From: Synechococcus sp. A18-25c
GTDB lineage: Bacteria > Cyanobacteriota > Cyanobacteriia > PCC-6307 > Cyanobiaceae
Length of the DNA: 64,000 bases
NCBI RefSeq assembly: GCF_014280035.1
Contig: NZ_CP047957.1
Location: 1,550,001-1,614,000 of the forward strand
Direction of reading: 5' to 3'
Part shown: one piece after another, positions 25,581 to 34,664 of the stretch
How positions within the stretch are numbered: position 1 is the stretch's first letter
How the letters are laid out: the number at the start of each line of letters is the position of its first letter
Notes under the pieces: model-generated
Database searches by the model: none
What the model was told of the DNA's origin: nothing
What the model saw: the letters and a program-made list of their open reading frames with translations, nothing else
Program-made: the position numbers and the translations under genes

Positions 25581-26303
25581 ATGCTGCCCAACTGGCTCAC
25601 GGGTTCACAGCAAGGACGACAAAACAACAACGCCGACGACCGTCACGTTGTTCTGGGTACCCCTCTCCACGCCCCCTTGATGGACGACCAGGAGGAAATC
25701 ATCTTTGGTTGTGGATGCTTCTGGGGTGCTGAAAAAGGCTTCTGGCGACTTCCTGGTGTCGTGTCGACAGCTGTGGGCTATGCCGGCGGGCAAGTCGATT
25801 CTCCCTTCTACGAGCAGGTCTGCAGTGGCAGAACAGGTCATACAGAGGTCGTCCGTGTGGTCTGGAGCGCACCAGCCATCGATGTGAGTGATCTGCTCAA
25901 GCTCTTCTGGGAATGCCATGACCCCACCCAAGGAGACCGCCAAGGCAACGACCAGGGCAGTCAATACCGATCGGCGATCTACACCACCAACGCCCGTCAG
26001 ATGGAGTTGGCCCTGGCCAGTCGTGAGTCCTATCAGCGCCAACTGACCGAAGCCGGTAAAGGGATCATCACCACCGAGATTGCCGCCGACCGCACCTTCT
26101 ATTTCGCCGAGGCCTACCACCAGCAATACCTTGCCCGTCCCGGCAGCAGGCCCTACTGCTCTGCCATGCCCACGGGACTGGCTCTGGAGGGATTCCCAGG
26201 AGCGCAGTACCGGCTGCCCAGCCAAGTCTGGTCGCACTACGACTGGAGCATCAGCCACTGCATCCTGCGCGGTGACAATCGTCCGATTGAGTTGCAAGCA
26301 TGA
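25581..26303 (+). CDS. msrA: Peptide methionine sulfoxide reductase MsrA
   Basis: A 240-residue MsrA. The catalytic Cys is in FGCGCFWGAEKGFW near residue 49, followed by VVSTAVGYAGG, VRVVWSAPAIDVSDLLKLFWE and the conserved HDPTQGDRQGNDQGSQYRS. It reduces methionine-S-sulfoxide in damaged proteins, with electrons from thioredoxin. A 40-residue N-terminal extension containing VLGTP is common in cyanobacterial MsrA, which supports the ATG at 25581 over a later one at 25680. Its TGA overlaps the ATG of the next small gene. Confidence 0.95.
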   Translation: MLPNWLTGSQQGRQNNNADDRHVVLGTPLHAPLMDDQEEIIFGCGCFWGAEKGFWRLPGVVSTAVGYAGGQVDSPFYEQVCSGRTGHTEVVRVVWSAPAIDVSDLLKLFWECHDPTQGDRQGNDQGSQYRSAIYTTNARQMELALASRESYQRQLTEAGKGIITTEIAADRTFYFAEAYHQQYLARPGSRPYCSAMPTGLALEGFPGAQYRLPSQVWSHYDWSISHCILRGDNRPIELQA

Positions 26304-26479
26304 ATGAACCACTGCCGGACAGAGTTGTGCTTGCGGTGATCGCCTTCACCATCGTGCTGGTGATCGGCATGGCGTTTCTTTTTCGTCCTGGCTCCGATCA
26401 AGACCGCCCCTTCCTCTGGAAAGACACAACACCGCCTTCGACGATCGAGTCAGCCGTTGAGGGAACCCTGTCGATCTGA
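26300..26479 (+). CDS. Small single-pass membrane protein (59 aa)
   Basis: The ATG at 26300 overlaps the msrA stop (ATGA) and opens 59 codons ending TGA at 26477-26479. The peptide has a short polar start (MNEPLPDR), one transmembrane helix (VVLAVIAFTIVLVIGMAFLF), and an acidic/Pro-rich tail (FLWKDTTPPSTIESAVEG). The overlap with msrA and the clear helix make a translated membrane peptide likely. Family and role unknown. Confidence 0.65.
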   Translation: MNEPLPDRVVLAVIAFTIVLVIGMAFLFRPGSDQDRPFLWKDTTPPSTIESAVEGTLSI

Positions 26480-26526
26480 CCACTCCTGCGCCTCCCGGCA
26501 GAGAGACCTGCCAAAGTCAAAAGGGT

Positions 26527-26892
26527 GTGGTTCCCTCGAGCTCCTTGCCGTCCCCTGCCGAACCGCCAGGCCCGCGTCGCCTTCACCCGTTGCCAAGGGG
26601 GCTCGTCGAGCTTTATGGGTTGATTGCCGTGCTCGTGGTGCTGATTCCCGAGTGGATCGCAGACGGCACACTCAATCTCAGAGAGAGCAGCTCTCGCTCC
26701 AACCTGCCGATGGCTTCGAAGGCATGGAGAACGCTGCCGGAGCTCCAACTGGCCTCGATGAACCTTTCATCGCTGCGTGCACTGGCTCGAGAACTGCGTC
26801 TTTGGGGCTACGCCGCTGAAAACCGCGAACAGCTCACGGCCCGACTTCTGACCAGGATCAAGCGACGCACCAGATGGGGCAATGCCCTGTGA
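26527..26892 (+). CDS. Hypothetical protein with one membrane segment and SAP-like C terminus
   Basis: A 121-residue frame starting GTG at 26527. The order is a Pro-rich N terminus, a hydrophobic segment (VELYGLIAVLVVLIPEWIA), a linker and a basic helical end (LSSLRALARELRLWGYAAENREQLTARLLTRI) resembling a SAP/Rho-N-like helix-turn-helix. If GTG is not used, the first ATG at 26710 gives only the C-terminal 60 residues. The tRNA-Pro gene begins 18 bp after its stop. Function unknown. Confidence 0.55.
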   Translation: MVPSSSLPSPAEPPGPRRLHPLPRGLVELYGLIAVLVVLIPEWIADGTLNLRESSSRSNLPMASKAWRTLPELQLASMNLSSLRALARELRLWGYAAENREQLTARLLTRIKRRTRWGNAL

Positions 26893-26909
26893 TAGCTTGC
26901 TTTTGCCGT

Positions 26910-26983
26910 CGGGGCGTGGCGCAGCTTGGTAGCGCACCACTTTGGGGTAGTGGGGGTCGTGGGTTCAAATCCCGCCGCTCCGA
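26910..26983 (+). tRNA. tRNA-Pro (GGG)
   Basis: The 74 bases fold into a full cloverleaf. The acceptor stem CGGGGCG/CGCTCCG has one G-U pair, the D arm GCGC/GCGC encloses AGCTTGGTA, and the anticodon stem CCACT/AGTGG encloses loop TTGGGGT with GGG at positions 34-36. The T arm GTGGG/CCCGC encloses the TTCAAAT loop. Discriminator is A and CCA is not encoded. Reads CCC/CCU proline codons. An intrinsic terminator follows at 27006. Confidence 0.93.
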
Positions 26984-27005
26984 TTTGACGATCCATCTGC
27001 CGATC

Positions 27006-27034
27006 AAGACCTCTTTTTCGAGAGGTCTTTTTTT
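27006..27034 (+). terminator. Intrinsic terminator after tRNA-Pro
   Basis: AAGACCTCT at 27006-27014 pairs with AGAGGTCTT at 27021-27029 and is followed by a run of T's, 23 bp after the tRNA. It would end the tRNA transcript. Confidence 0.85.
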
Positions 27035-27074
27035 GTGCGCATCACGATCGGGGCTGCAGGCTGATCGCCTGTGA

Positions 27075-27722
27075 TCAATGCTTCCGGTGTACAGACTGCT
27101 TGGGGTGGGTCATCACCAGATGCCGTTGCTGATCCAACAGCAGCCAGCCCTCATCCTTCAACTGACCGATGATCCTGGTCACCGTGACCCTTGTGGTGCT
27201 GAGGGCATTGGCCATGTCTTGATGGGTGAGTCGCACGGGCAATCGCAATCCCAGTTCACAAGGCTGCCCGTAATCCACAGCCAACAACTCCAGAAAACCC
27301 CGCACACGTTCCTCAATACGGCGGAGACCCACCAAGGCAAGCAAATTGGTTGCCTGCCGCTGCCTCAACATCACCGTGCTGAGCAGATCCTTGGCCAAAC
27401 CGGGAGAGTCATGAATCTCCTGGAACGGAATGCAGAGCAAATCACAGTCACTCAGGGTGGTGGCTTCAAAAGCAGGAACATTGCTCAGGGGCTCGCCAAA
27501 TGATTCATTTGGCCCAGCCAGCCCCAGCATCAACTCATCACCCTGCTCCGTCAGTGCTCCCAGCCTGACCATGCCTCGCACAACGATCCACAAACAGGCG
27601 TTGTGCAAAGGAACCGTGCGACCAGAGGAAAGATGAACCAAATGGCGTTTTTGGAAATTGGTTTCCAACATTTGCCGAAAAGAATCTGACGAATGAAACG
27701 TCTTTTTCGGAGCACTGAACAT
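27075..27722 (-). CDS. Crp/Fnr-family transcription regulator
   Basis: A 215-residue protein with an N-terminal cyclic-nucleotide-binding-like fold (VPLHNACLWIVVRGMVRLGALTEQGDELMLGLAGPNESFGE) and a C-terminal winged helix: LTHQDMANALSTTRVTVTRIIGQLKDEGWL. The recognition helix TTRVTVTRIIGQL is of the NtcA/Crp type. The ligand-binding Arg/Ser of true cAMP receptors is not evident, so the signal is unknown. It may control nutrient or stress genes. The region upstream (27723-28080) is AT-rich and noncoding. Confidence 0.88.
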   Translation of the reverse strand: MFSAPKKTFHSSDSFRQMLETNFQKRHLVHLSSGRTVPLHNACLWIVVRGMVRLGALTEQGDELMLGLAGPNESFGEPLSNVPAFEATTLSDCDLLCIPFQEIHDSPGLAKDLLSTVMLRQRQATNLLALVGLRRIEERVRGFLELLAVDYGQPCELGLRLPVRLTHQDMANALSTTRVTVTRIIGQLKDEGWLLLDQQRHLVMTHPKQSVHRKH

Positions 27723-28080
27723 GGCATCAAGCGTGTCCTCGAAAACACTATTAAAATGCCGCTCAGTCAGTCACCAAGAGCCAGCAAAGAGCTGCTTATG
27801 AAGCGCTTAAGGCCAGTCGATGCTTTGATTAATTACTCAACTATGCACAATTCATTGAAGCAACAATCAAGCACTCAAAGAGAATCTTTGAAATGACAGA
27901 TTCTGCCTTTTCACGAATTAAGCGCTGCCATGGAATGAATCCAAAGGCTTTGATCTGCGTGAACGCCAAGTTGGCGATGGACGCATGACGCATCAGCCGA
28001 ATGCACCCCAGCGATCAGGCTGATGCACAACGATCAACGTCTGTCTTTCATAGACCGCAGAACACCTTCAGTGCCAAGAG
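27723..28080. other. Intergenic region between Crp-type gene and hypothetical gene
   Basis: No protein-like ORF is present in these 358 bp. The half next to the Crp-type gene is AT-rich, as expected of its promoter. The far half contains a 9-bp inverted repeat (27990-27998 and 28018-28026, GCATCAGCC/GGCTGATGC) with a 19-base loop and no T run. Confidence 0.5.
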
Positions 28081-28344
28081 TTACCCCCGGTTGTCGACTG
28101 ACTCTCGGCAGGGCAACCGCGTGGAGACGGCATAACGCGTGAGCCAGCGATTCACGCGTGAGCGCTGCCTGACCGGCACCTCTCTCAGCAGCTCCGCAAG
28201 TTCCAGCGCTCCCAGGCGCTTGAGCTCACGCACATCCACATGCCAGAGACTTTCAGCCTCTCGAATTAACCTCGCCCAAGTCCGCACCTGCTGCCATCGC
28301 TGCAAGCGAGAACGAACCGTGAGTGAAGGCTTTGCGAAGGCCAT
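28081..28344 (-). CDS. Small basic hypothetical protein
   Basis: From the ATG at 28342-28344 the protein has 87 residues, is very basic and helical (RSRLQRWQQVRTWARLIREAE; LKRLGALELAELLREVPVRQR) and ends in RESVDNRG. A longer frame to 28389 adds unlikely residues. It may bind nucleic acid by charge, but no known motif is seen. It lies 69 bp downstream of the exonuclease gene on the same strand. Confidence 0.55.
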   Translation of the reverse strand: MAFAKPSLTVRSRLQRWQQVRTWARLIREAESLWHVDVRELKRLGALELAELLREVPVRQRSRVNRWLTRYAVSTRLPCRESVDNRG

Positions 28345-28413
28345 GACCCAGCCTGGCCCGCAAACGCGATGGCGTGGCAAACCTCCCATGAGGCTTCGGA
28401 CTGCTGAAGCAAA

Positions 28414-29307
28414 TCAGGATGCCATCGGCATCGCGTTCTCCACAGCAACGACAGGGAAAGCGAGCGCTTCAGCCTCCCTCTGGGACAGACGCCGGACCCA
28501 AGCCCCTTTCACCGGATCATTCCAGCGGAATCCAGCCTCTCGGGCAAGATGCCTGTCGTCATAGGAGACCTGAGCGCGCATCAGGCATCGAGGCTCGAGC
28601 CCGCGTGCGATCAACAGCTCCAGATCGTCACACCGGCGAAACACTTCCGCCAGGTAAAGACAATCCGTCAGGGCACGATGAGCCGCCCACACCGGAACGC
28701 CGTAAGCCAAGGCCAGGTCAATCACCGATGGCCGTGCCCTGAGCTGTCGTTCCGCAGGCCATCGCACGTCTTCAAGCGTGCACAGCCAGGGGCGTGATGC
28801 CGAGGGCAACACCCCCCGTCCGAACCATTGACGGTCGAAGGAAGCGTTGTGTGCCACCAGCACATCAGCACTACTCATCAACTCTTGGAAGTAGGCCAGA
28901 CCCTGTTGCCAGGGTTGTGGCATCCGGGTGACCGGTGCAGGGATGCGATTGATCGCTTCCGCCGGATTGCTGTCAACAGGAAGCAGGAAGGACACTTGTG
29001 CCAACACCTGACGTGACGACACGGAAAAGAGGACCGCCCCCACCTCAAGACATTGATCGGTCTGCGCATCAAGGCCCGTGGTTTCCGTATCAACGATCAG
29101 CAGCTGTTCAGGGGCCTCGCCTCGCTCGTTTCGGGCATCAGTGAGTGGACCCACTGCAGGTTGGCTTTGCTGACGATCCGGGAAATCGTTGGGTTCGGAT
29201 TGAGGAGCAGGCTGACGCAGATCAATGGCAGGGTTTGATGCCTCGGTGGGCGTTCCCAGCTCCTGCAACAGATCCAACTGACCTGGCACTGGCGGGAACT
29301 CGGTCAT
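28414..29307 (-). CDS. DEDDh 3'-5' exonuclease (DnaQ-like)
   Basis: A 297-residue protein from the ATG at 29305-29307. The DnaQ/epsilon exonuclease domain has ExoI LLIVDTETTGLD (catalytic Asp and Glu), ExoII HNASFDRQW and ExoIII HRALTDCLYLAEVF with the general-base His and Asp. The first 80 residues are Pro/Gln-rich and probably flexible. A C-terminal 60-residue module (VSYDDRHLAREAGFRWNDP) of a type often found after such exonucleases follows. It could proofread or trim DNA or RNA ends. It is divergent from prxQ. Confidence 0.85.
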   Translation of the reverse strand: MTEFPPVPGQLDLLQELGTPTEASNPAIDLRQPAPQSEPNDFPDRQQSQPAVGPLTDARNERGEAPEQLLIVDTETTGLDAQTDQCLEVGAVLFSVSSRQVLAQVSFLLPVDSNPAEAINRIPAPVTRMPQPWQQGLAYFQELMSSADVLVAHNASFDRQWFGRGVLPSASRPWLCTLEDVRWPAERQLRARPSVIDLALAYGVPVWAAHRALTDCLYLAEVFRRCDDLELLIARGLEPRCLMRAQVSYDDRHLAREAGFRWNDPVKGAWVRRLSQREAEALAFPVVAVENAMPMAS

Positions 29308-29393
29308 GGTGAAGAAGACAGAACGAGGGACCTGCCGCCATTCTCCCGCCACTGTCGACCACTTCCTAGGGTTCGACGGAACGACGTCCTCCC

Positions 29394-29852
29394 ATGGCTC
29401 TGAAGATCGGCGACCCGGCTCCGTCCTTTTCTCTTGAGGATCAGTCGGGTGAGACCAGACGCCTCGATGACGTCAAAGGTCGGATTCTGGTGCTGTTCTT
29501 TTACCCCAAAGATGAAACCCCTGGATGCACGGCTGAAGCCTGCACGTTCCGGGATCGTCACAGTGAGCTCACCCGACTGGGAGCGGAAGTGTGGGGCGTG
29601 AGCGGCGATGACGCAGTCAGCCATCGCCGTTTTGCGGAGCGCTACAAGCTCCCATTCCCTTTGTTGAGCGATCGCACGCAATCGCTGCGTCGGGCCTTTG
29701 GCGTCCCCAAAACCTTGGGCTTGCTGCCCTCACGTGTCACCTACGTGATTGATCAGCAAGGCGTGATCCGTCACGTGTTCAACAATCTTCTCGACGGTCC
29801 TGCTCATGTGAAAGAAGCCGAAACCATCGTTCAACAGCTGGCGAACGGGTGA
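29394..29852 (+). CDS. Peroxiredoxin Q/BCP-type
   Basis: A 152-residue thiol peroxidase. The peroxidatic Cys45 is in PKDETPGCTAEACTFRD with the resolving Cys50 five residues later, the arrangement of PrxQ/BCP. The fold continues with VWGVSGDDAVSHRRFAE and VTYVIDQQGVIRHVF. It reduces H2O2 and alkyl peroxides using thioredoxin. Its TGA overlaps the GTG of the next gene. Confidence 0.95.
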   Translation: MALKIGDPAPSFSLEDQSGETRRLDDVKGRILVLFFYPKDETPGCTAEACTFRDRHSELTRLGAEVWGVSGDDAVSHRRFAERYKLPFPLLSDRTQSLRRAFGVPKTLGLLPSRVTYVIDQQGVIRHVFNNLLDGPAHVKEAETIVQQLANG

Positions 29853-30574
29853 ACCGCTGGCAACGTCGCGATCAATGCTGGTGCCTTTGGCCCTCCACCG
29901 CCATTCGGGGGGTCGTGGAATTCGTTGGTGGCAGCTATCTCGCTGCCAGTCCCCAGATCAGCTACAGGCGGCTGCTGGAGTCACTGGCTGCTGAGCAGCT
30001 GGCCATTCATGCCTGGAGCTATGTTCCCGGTTTCGACCATCAGTTGCAAGCGCGTGACGCGTGGCAACAGTTACGTCGTTGCCGTCAGAGCCTTGAACAA
30101 CGCCTGGGGTATCCACTCACAACCCTTCGGCTGGGTCACAGCCTTGGCTGCAAACTGCATCTTTTGGCACCAGATGGCGGGCGGGGATGCCGGGGCCTAG
30201 CAGCCCTGAGCTTCAACAATTTCACAGCTGATCGTTCAATCCCCTTGCTGGGCACCGTTGCCCCGGCCCTAGGAGTGGTGACGGAATTCAGTCCAGGGCC
30301 AGAGGAAACTTTGAAACTGATCGGCCGCTATTACCTCCAGCCCAACAATCTGGTGGTGAGGTTCGGGAATGACGCACTGGATCAAAGCCCAGATCTTCTT
30401 CAAACCCTGCAAAGCCGGGATCAGGATGCCAGCGAATTCCTGCAGATGTCAGGAGATCACCTCACTCCAGCCAGCGCAGGCCTGCGCCAGGGCTTGCTCG
30501 GTGACTGGGCGGATGACCCAGCCAAGAAAAAGCGCATCCGTCGACTGACGGACGCGCTGGTGGCAATGATCTAA
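29849..30574 (+). CDS. DUF1350 alpha/beta-hydrolase-like protein
   Basis: A 241-residue protein starting GTG at 29849, overlapping the prxQ stop by four bases. Sequence hallmarks of DUF1350 are GVVEFVGGSYLAASPQISYRRLLE, HAWSYVPGFDHQLQA and RLGHSLGCKLHLL. The GHSLG resembles a nucleophile elbow of alpha/beta hydrolases. DUF1350 proteins are found in cyanobacteria and plastids; function unknown. Likely co-expressed with the peroxiredoxin. Confidence 0.8.
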   Translation: MNRWQRRDQCWCLWPSTAIRGVVEFVGGSYLAASPQISYRRLLESLAAEQLAIHAWSYVPGFDHQLQARDAWQQLRRCRQSLEQRLGYPLTTLRLGHSLGCKLHLLAPDGGRGCRGLAALSFNNFTADRSIPLLGTVAPALGVVTEFSPGPEETLKLIGRYYLQPNNLVVRFGNDALDQSPDLLQTLQSRDQDASEFLQMSGDHLTPASAGLRQGLLGDWADDPAKKKRIRRLTDALVAMI

Positions 30575-30663
30575 CTGAGCTGATCAATCAGCTGATCAAA
30601 CGGAGGAGCAGCGCAAAACAACAAATCGCTTCCGAAAAGTCAGACGAAAGATGATCTTGTCTC

Positions 30664-31638
30664 TTACTGACCAACCATTGCAACAGCAGCTCTAGCCTTG
30701 GCCAGAATGTCACCTTTCAAGGGAACAAAACCAAGGGACGGGGCGGCATTCTGAGCTTGACTGCTCAGCATGTAATTAAAGACATCCCGGAGAGCTTGTG
30801 TGTTTGATCCATTCCCACTTTTGTAAGCGAGAACCCATGTCAGTGTTGCAATGGGGTAAGCCCCTTCGGCTGAGGGATTTGGATTCACCCCGGCCAAATT
30901 TGCATCAAGCTTGATTCCATTCAAAGCCGTGGCTCCGGAATTAACCGAAGGCAGAAGAAATTGCCCCGACTTGTTCTGCAAAGCTGCAGCTTTGACAGCT
31001 CCACGGATGTAGGACTGGTTGACGTAACCAATCGCGCCAACGCGGTTCTGAATCAAAGCCGCCACGCCCGAGTTGCCCTTGGCGCCGAGTCCAGAAGGCC
31101 AGCTCACGGATTTGCCCGTACCGAGAGTCCACTCTGAAGAAAAGGCTTGCATCGAGTTCGTAAAGGCCTTGGTCGTTCCAGACCCGTCAGAACGGTGAAC
31201 CCAAACAAGCGGGCCTGCAGCGCAGCCCAGCTCGCTCCAATTGTTGATCTTGCCCATCGCAACCTGGACGGCCTGCTTTTGCGTGAGCTTGAGGTCACAG
31301 CCTGGCTTGTTGTATCCGAAGGCGATCGTTCCACCAACCATCGGGATTTGAACAACACCTCGTTTCACCTTGGCCATATCCGATTTCTTCATCGGATCAT
31401 CAGACGCACCAAAACTCACGGTCTGGTCAATAAACGCTTTACGACCAGAACCAGATCCCACGGCCTGATAATTGACCTGAGGACCGCCAGACTTCGCAAG
31501 ATCAGCGAACCAGCGCTGATAAATCTTGGCCGGGAATGTGGCACCAGCACCATTAAGAGATGGAGCAGCTGACGCTGTCGTACTGGCCCCAACAGCCAGA
31601 ACAGATGTCAACAGCAGAGCTTTCTGAGAAAATTGCAT
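30664..31638 (-). CDS. pstS: Phosphate ABC transporter substrate-binding protein PstS
   Basis: A 324-residue periplasmic binding protein from the ATG at 31636-31638, with signal peptide QKALLLTSVLAVGASTTASA. Binding residues are in LNGAGATFPAKIYQRWF, YQAVGSGSGRKAFI, SFGASDDPM and VHRSDGSGTTKAF, the phosphate-contact loops of PstS. It captures orthophosphate for PstCAB, not present in this window. A Pho-box-like element lies upstream. A stand-alone pstS is common in marine picocyanobacteria. Confidence 0.95.
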   Translation of the reverse strand: MQFSQKALLLTSVLAVGASTTASAAPSLNGAGATFPAKIYQRWFADLAKSGGPQVNYQAVGSGSGRKAFIDQTVSFGASDDPMKKSDMAKVKRGVVQIPMVGGTIAFGYNKPGCDLKLTQKQAVQVAMGKINNWSELGCAAGPLVWVHRSDGSGTTKAFTNSMQAFSSEWTLGTGKSVSWPSGLGAKGNSGVAALIQNRVGAIGYVNQSYIRGAVKAAALQNKSGQFLLPSVNSGATALNGIKLDANLAGVNPNPSAEGAYPIATLTWVLAYKSGNGSNTQALRDVFNYMLSSQAQNAAPSLGFVPLKGDILAKARAAVAMVGQ

Positions 31639-31723
31639 CGCAGCGACCAAAAACAAAAAGTGGCTGTAGCAATTCAGTGTTAACCAAGCCAATCAGCCGC
31701 TGTCGTTATGCATGAATTAACCA

Positions 31724-31753
31724 AATTTAAGGTTAAAACAAGAAACTGTTAAA
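31724..31753 (-). promoter_or_regulatory. Candidate Pho box upstream of pstS
   Basis: On the minus strand three imperfect 8-base units lie 11 bases apart: TTTAACAG, CTTGTTTT, CTTAAATT. The cyanobacterial PhoB box is a direct repeat of a CTTAACCT-like octamer at this spacing. The centre lies about 100 bp before the pstS ATG. Two units match fairly, one poorly. Confidence 0.4.
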
Positions 31754-31896
31754 TCCTTGAATTGCCGAGTTTTTCACAGTCTTAATTTCAGCCTTCCTCG
31801 TCAGCAGCAAGGTCAAAGAGCTCTCAGGCATCGCAGAACCAACCGCTGAGTCACCACACCGTGCCATCCAGCGGCTGGTTCACTGATGCACTGTCG

Positions 31897-33870
31897 TTAA
31901 GCCCGAAGCCTGTCCAGCACGGAGCGATCCTCGAGGGTGCTGGTGTCGCCACTGACTTCCTCACCGGCCGCCAACGCGCGCAAGATTCGGCGCATGATTT
32001 TGCCGCTGCGTGTCTTGGGAAGAGCGTCACTGCAACGGATTTCGTCCGGCTTAGCAATCGGGCCAATCTCCGCACCCACATGGCCGCGCAGCTCAGCGAT
32101 GAGGGCATCATCGGAATTACGACCCGACTCCAGCGTGACGAAAGCAACGATGCCCTCACCTTTGAGATCATCGGGACGACCCACGACAGCCGCCTCGGCA
32201 ACGGCTGGGTGGCTCACCAAAGCCGATTCAATTTCCATCGTGCCGAGACGATGGCCAGACACGTTGATCACGTCGTCAACGCGACCCATCACCCAGAAGT
32301 AACCGTCTTGATCGCGACGAGCTCCATCACCGGCGAAGTAGAGGTGATTGCCATCCGCGGGGCGAATGTGCTCCCAGTAGCTCTCGCGGAAGCGTTGGGG
32401 ATTGCCATGCACAGTGCGCATCATGCCCGGCCAGGGACGACGCACCACCAGGTATCCACCTTCATCGGCAGCGCAGCTGTTGCCCTCGGCATCCACCACG
32501 TCCGCTTCGATGCCTGGCAACGGCAACGTTGCAGATCCCGGCTTGGTTGGGGTTGCACCCGGGAGCGGACTGATCATCACGCCACCGGTTTCGGTCTGCC
32601 ACCAGGTGTCAATGATGGGGCAGCGACCACCCCCGATCACATCGCGATACCACATCCATGCTTCCGGGTTGATCGGCTCGCCCACCGTGCCCAGCAGCCG
32701 CAGAGTGCTCATATCGTGCTGATCCGGCACCTCACGACCGTTCTTCATGAAAGCCCGGATCGCCGTCGGAGCCGTGTAGAAAATTGTGATGCCGTGCTTC
32801 TGAATCAGCTCCCAGAACGCACCGGGCTTTGAAGGTCTTGGTGCACCCTCGTACATCACGGTGGTGGAACCATTCGACAAGGGTCCGTAAACGATGTAGC
32901 TGTGACCGGTGATCCAGCCCACATCAGCGGTGCACCAGTAGACGTCATCCTCACGGATGTCGAAGATCCACTGGAAGGTGAGATGGGCCCAGAGGTTGTA
33001 ACCGGCCGTGCTGTGCACCACACCCTTGGGTTTACCGGTGGATCCCGATGTGTAGAGCACGAAGAGACGATCTTCACTGGACATCGGCTCGGCGGGGCAA
33101 TTGCTGCTCTGCCCATCCACCAAGTCATGCCACCAAACGTCACGACCATCGACCATCTCAACAGGCTGTTTGGTGCGTTGCACCACCAGCACCGATTGAA
33201 CAGAAGGACAAGCGCCATCTGCCAACGCCGCATCCACAGCTGGTTTCAGTGAAACCGGCTTGTCCTTGCGGAAGCCCCCATCAGCAGTGATCACCGCCTT
33301 GGCTTCGCCATCAATCAAACGGTCTCTCAGGGCTTCGGCGGAGAAGCCTCCGAACACCACCGAGTGGGGAGCACCGATGCGGGCGCAGGCGAGCATGGCA
33401 ATGGCCGCTTCGGGCACCATCGGCATGTAAAGCGCCACCAGATCGCCCTTCCCGATGCCCTTGGCCTTCAGGGCATTGGCGGCCTTGCAGACCTCGGCGT
33501 GCAGTTCGCGGTAAGTGAATTTGCGAACGTCACCGGGCTCCCCTTCCCAGATCAGCGCTGTCTTGTCAGCGCGTTCCGTCTTGAGGTGCCGATCGAGACA
33601 ATTGTGAGAAAGATTGGTGGTTCCGCCTTCGAACCAACGGGCAAAAGGCGCATCGGACCAGTCGAGAACGGTGTCAAAAGGCTGAAACCACTCCAACTCC
33701 CGCCGCGCTGCATCTCCCCAGAACGCATCTGGATCCTGTCGAGCAGCTTCCGCCAATGCCTTGTAAGCATCCATGCCACCGATGCGGGCGGAACGGGTGA
33801 CGTCGATCGGAGGCGCGAAAACGCGTTGCTCATGAAGCACGCTTTCGATGGTGGATCCTTCGCTGCTCAT
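31897..33870 (-). CDS. acs: Acetyl-CoA synthetase (AMP-forming)
   Basis: A 657-residue adenylate-forming ligase of usual Acs length (about 650). It has the P-loop-like [34 protein letters not shown], the hinge region [31 protein letters not shown], and the acetylatable Lys in [15 protein letters not shown] near the C terminus. It converts acetate, ATP and CoA into acetyl-CoA in the cytoplasm, and may be inactivated by lysine acetylation. The gene stands alone, divergent from the small gene at 34128. Confidence 0.97.
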   Translation of the reverse strand: MSSEGSTIESVLHEQRVFAPPIDVTRSARIGGMDAYKALAEAARQDPDAFWGDAARRELEWFQPFDTVLDWSDAPFARWFEGGTTNLSHNCLDRHLKTERADKTALIWEGEPGDVRKFTYRELHAEVCKAANALKAKGIGKGDLVALYMPMVPEAAIAMLACARIGAPHSVVFGGFSAEALRDRLIDGEAKAVITADGGFRKDKPVSLKPAVDAALADGACPSVQSVLVVQRTKQPVEMVDGRDVWWHDLVDGQSSNCPAEPMSSEDRLFVLYTSGSTGKPKGVVHSTAGYNLWAHLTFQWIFDIREDDVYWCTADVGWITGHSYIVYGPLSNGSTTVMYEGAPRPSKPGAFWELIQKHGITIFYTAPTAIRAFMKNGREVPDQHDMSTLRLLGTVGEPINPEAWMWYRDVIGGGRCPIIDTWWQTETGGVMISPLPGATPTKPGSATLPLPGIEADVVDAEGNSCAADEGGYLVVRRPWPGMMRTVHGNPQRFRESYWEHIRPADGNHLYFAGDGARRDQDGYFWVMGRVDDVINVSGHRLGTMEIESALVSHPAVAEAAVVGRPDDLKGEGIVAFVTLESGRNSDDALIAELRGHVGAEIGPIAKPDEIRCSDALPKTRSGKIMRRILRALAAGEEVSGDTSTLEDRSVLDRLRA

Positions 33871-34127
33871 CGGGGGTTGTCTAGTCGGGTTGAAGGCTGT
33901 GACTGATTGCCGCTGACATCAGATGTCAACAAGCATCGGCCGATGCTTGACCGCTTTCGCTGGCCTTCCAAACAGCCGGTTACGGCGCGTCACTTCGGGA
34001 GTGCCCGTTTTCGCCTCAAACAAAAGATAGATGCCACGTCTCTTCAGCACAGAACCTTGATTGAAACCTTTTCGAAGAAGAATCTCGTCACCTGAGGTGA
34101 AAGCGAATCGAGGCGGCCATCACACCA

Positions 34128-34436
34128 ATGCGACCGTTGATTCCACTAGGGTCTCGGCTCTGTCTCACAGGACTCATGCTGCAAGCCTTGTTTTCCTTGC
34201 TCTTTGCAGCGGTCATGTGGGTTCAAGTGCCGCAATGGCAAAACGACTGGTCTCAGTGCTCAGTGGAAGCGCCTGATGTGGATTGCCACTGGTACGTCGT
34301 TGCTCCTGACAACACCTTTGGCGAAGGGTTCAGCTGGGACCACGCACCCTGGTTCAGCGCGGAAGGACTTCAAGATGTCGCCAACTTGAAGAACACCATG
34401 AATGTCATTCACAGCAAGGCAACGTCTGAAACGTGA
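34128..34436 (+). CDS. Small membrane-anchored hypothetical protein
   Basis: A 102-residue protein with a basic N terminus, one hydrophobic segment (LCLTGLMLQALFSLLFAAVMWV) acting as anchor or signal, and an acidic, aromatic-rich outer part with two Cys (WSQCSVEAPDVDCHWYVV) that may form a disulfide. It would face the periplasm or lumen. I do not recognise the family. Coding is supported by composition and a clear ATG. Confidence 0.6.
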   Translation: MRPLIPLGSRLCLTGLMLQALFSLLFAAVMWVQVPQWQNDWSQCSVEAPDVDCHWYVVAPDNTFGEGFSWDHAPWFSAEGLQDVANLKNTMNVIHSKATSET

Positions 34437-34475
34437 GGCGAAAGGCAGCATCACCATCAATTGATGGGAGCGTCC

Positions 34476-34664
34476 TCACTTCTCAGCGTCATCAATCAAT
34501 TGGCGTTTTTGATGGAGCAGTTTGCGTAGCTTGTACAGATTCATTTCGTGCTCCCCACTACTCCAATGCTGGGGAAAGGCGACTCGAGCTTGAAGCTCCG
34601 AGATTTGATTGTTGAGTTCTCTCGTTGGGTCCTCAGACCGTGGATCTCTTACAGAGTGGACCAT
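34476..34664 (-). CDS. Small coiled-coil-like hypothetical protein
   Basis: From the ATG at 34662-34664 the protein has 62 residues (MVHSVRDPRSEDP), with helical segments ELNNQISELQARV and MNLYKLRKLLHQKRQLIDDAEK that have heptad-like Leu spacing. A further ATG at 34685 would add seven residues. It ends 40 bp from the convergent gene at 34436. Unknown function. Confidence 0.5.
   Translation of the reverse strand: MVHSVRDPRSEDPTRELNNQISELQARVAFPQHWSSGEHEMNLYKLRKLLHQKRQLIDDAEK

Noticed and set aside
30578-30593. Palindrome AGCTGATCAATCAGCT after the DUF1350 gene
   Set aside because: Short loop and no T run, so it is not called as a terminator; may be chance.
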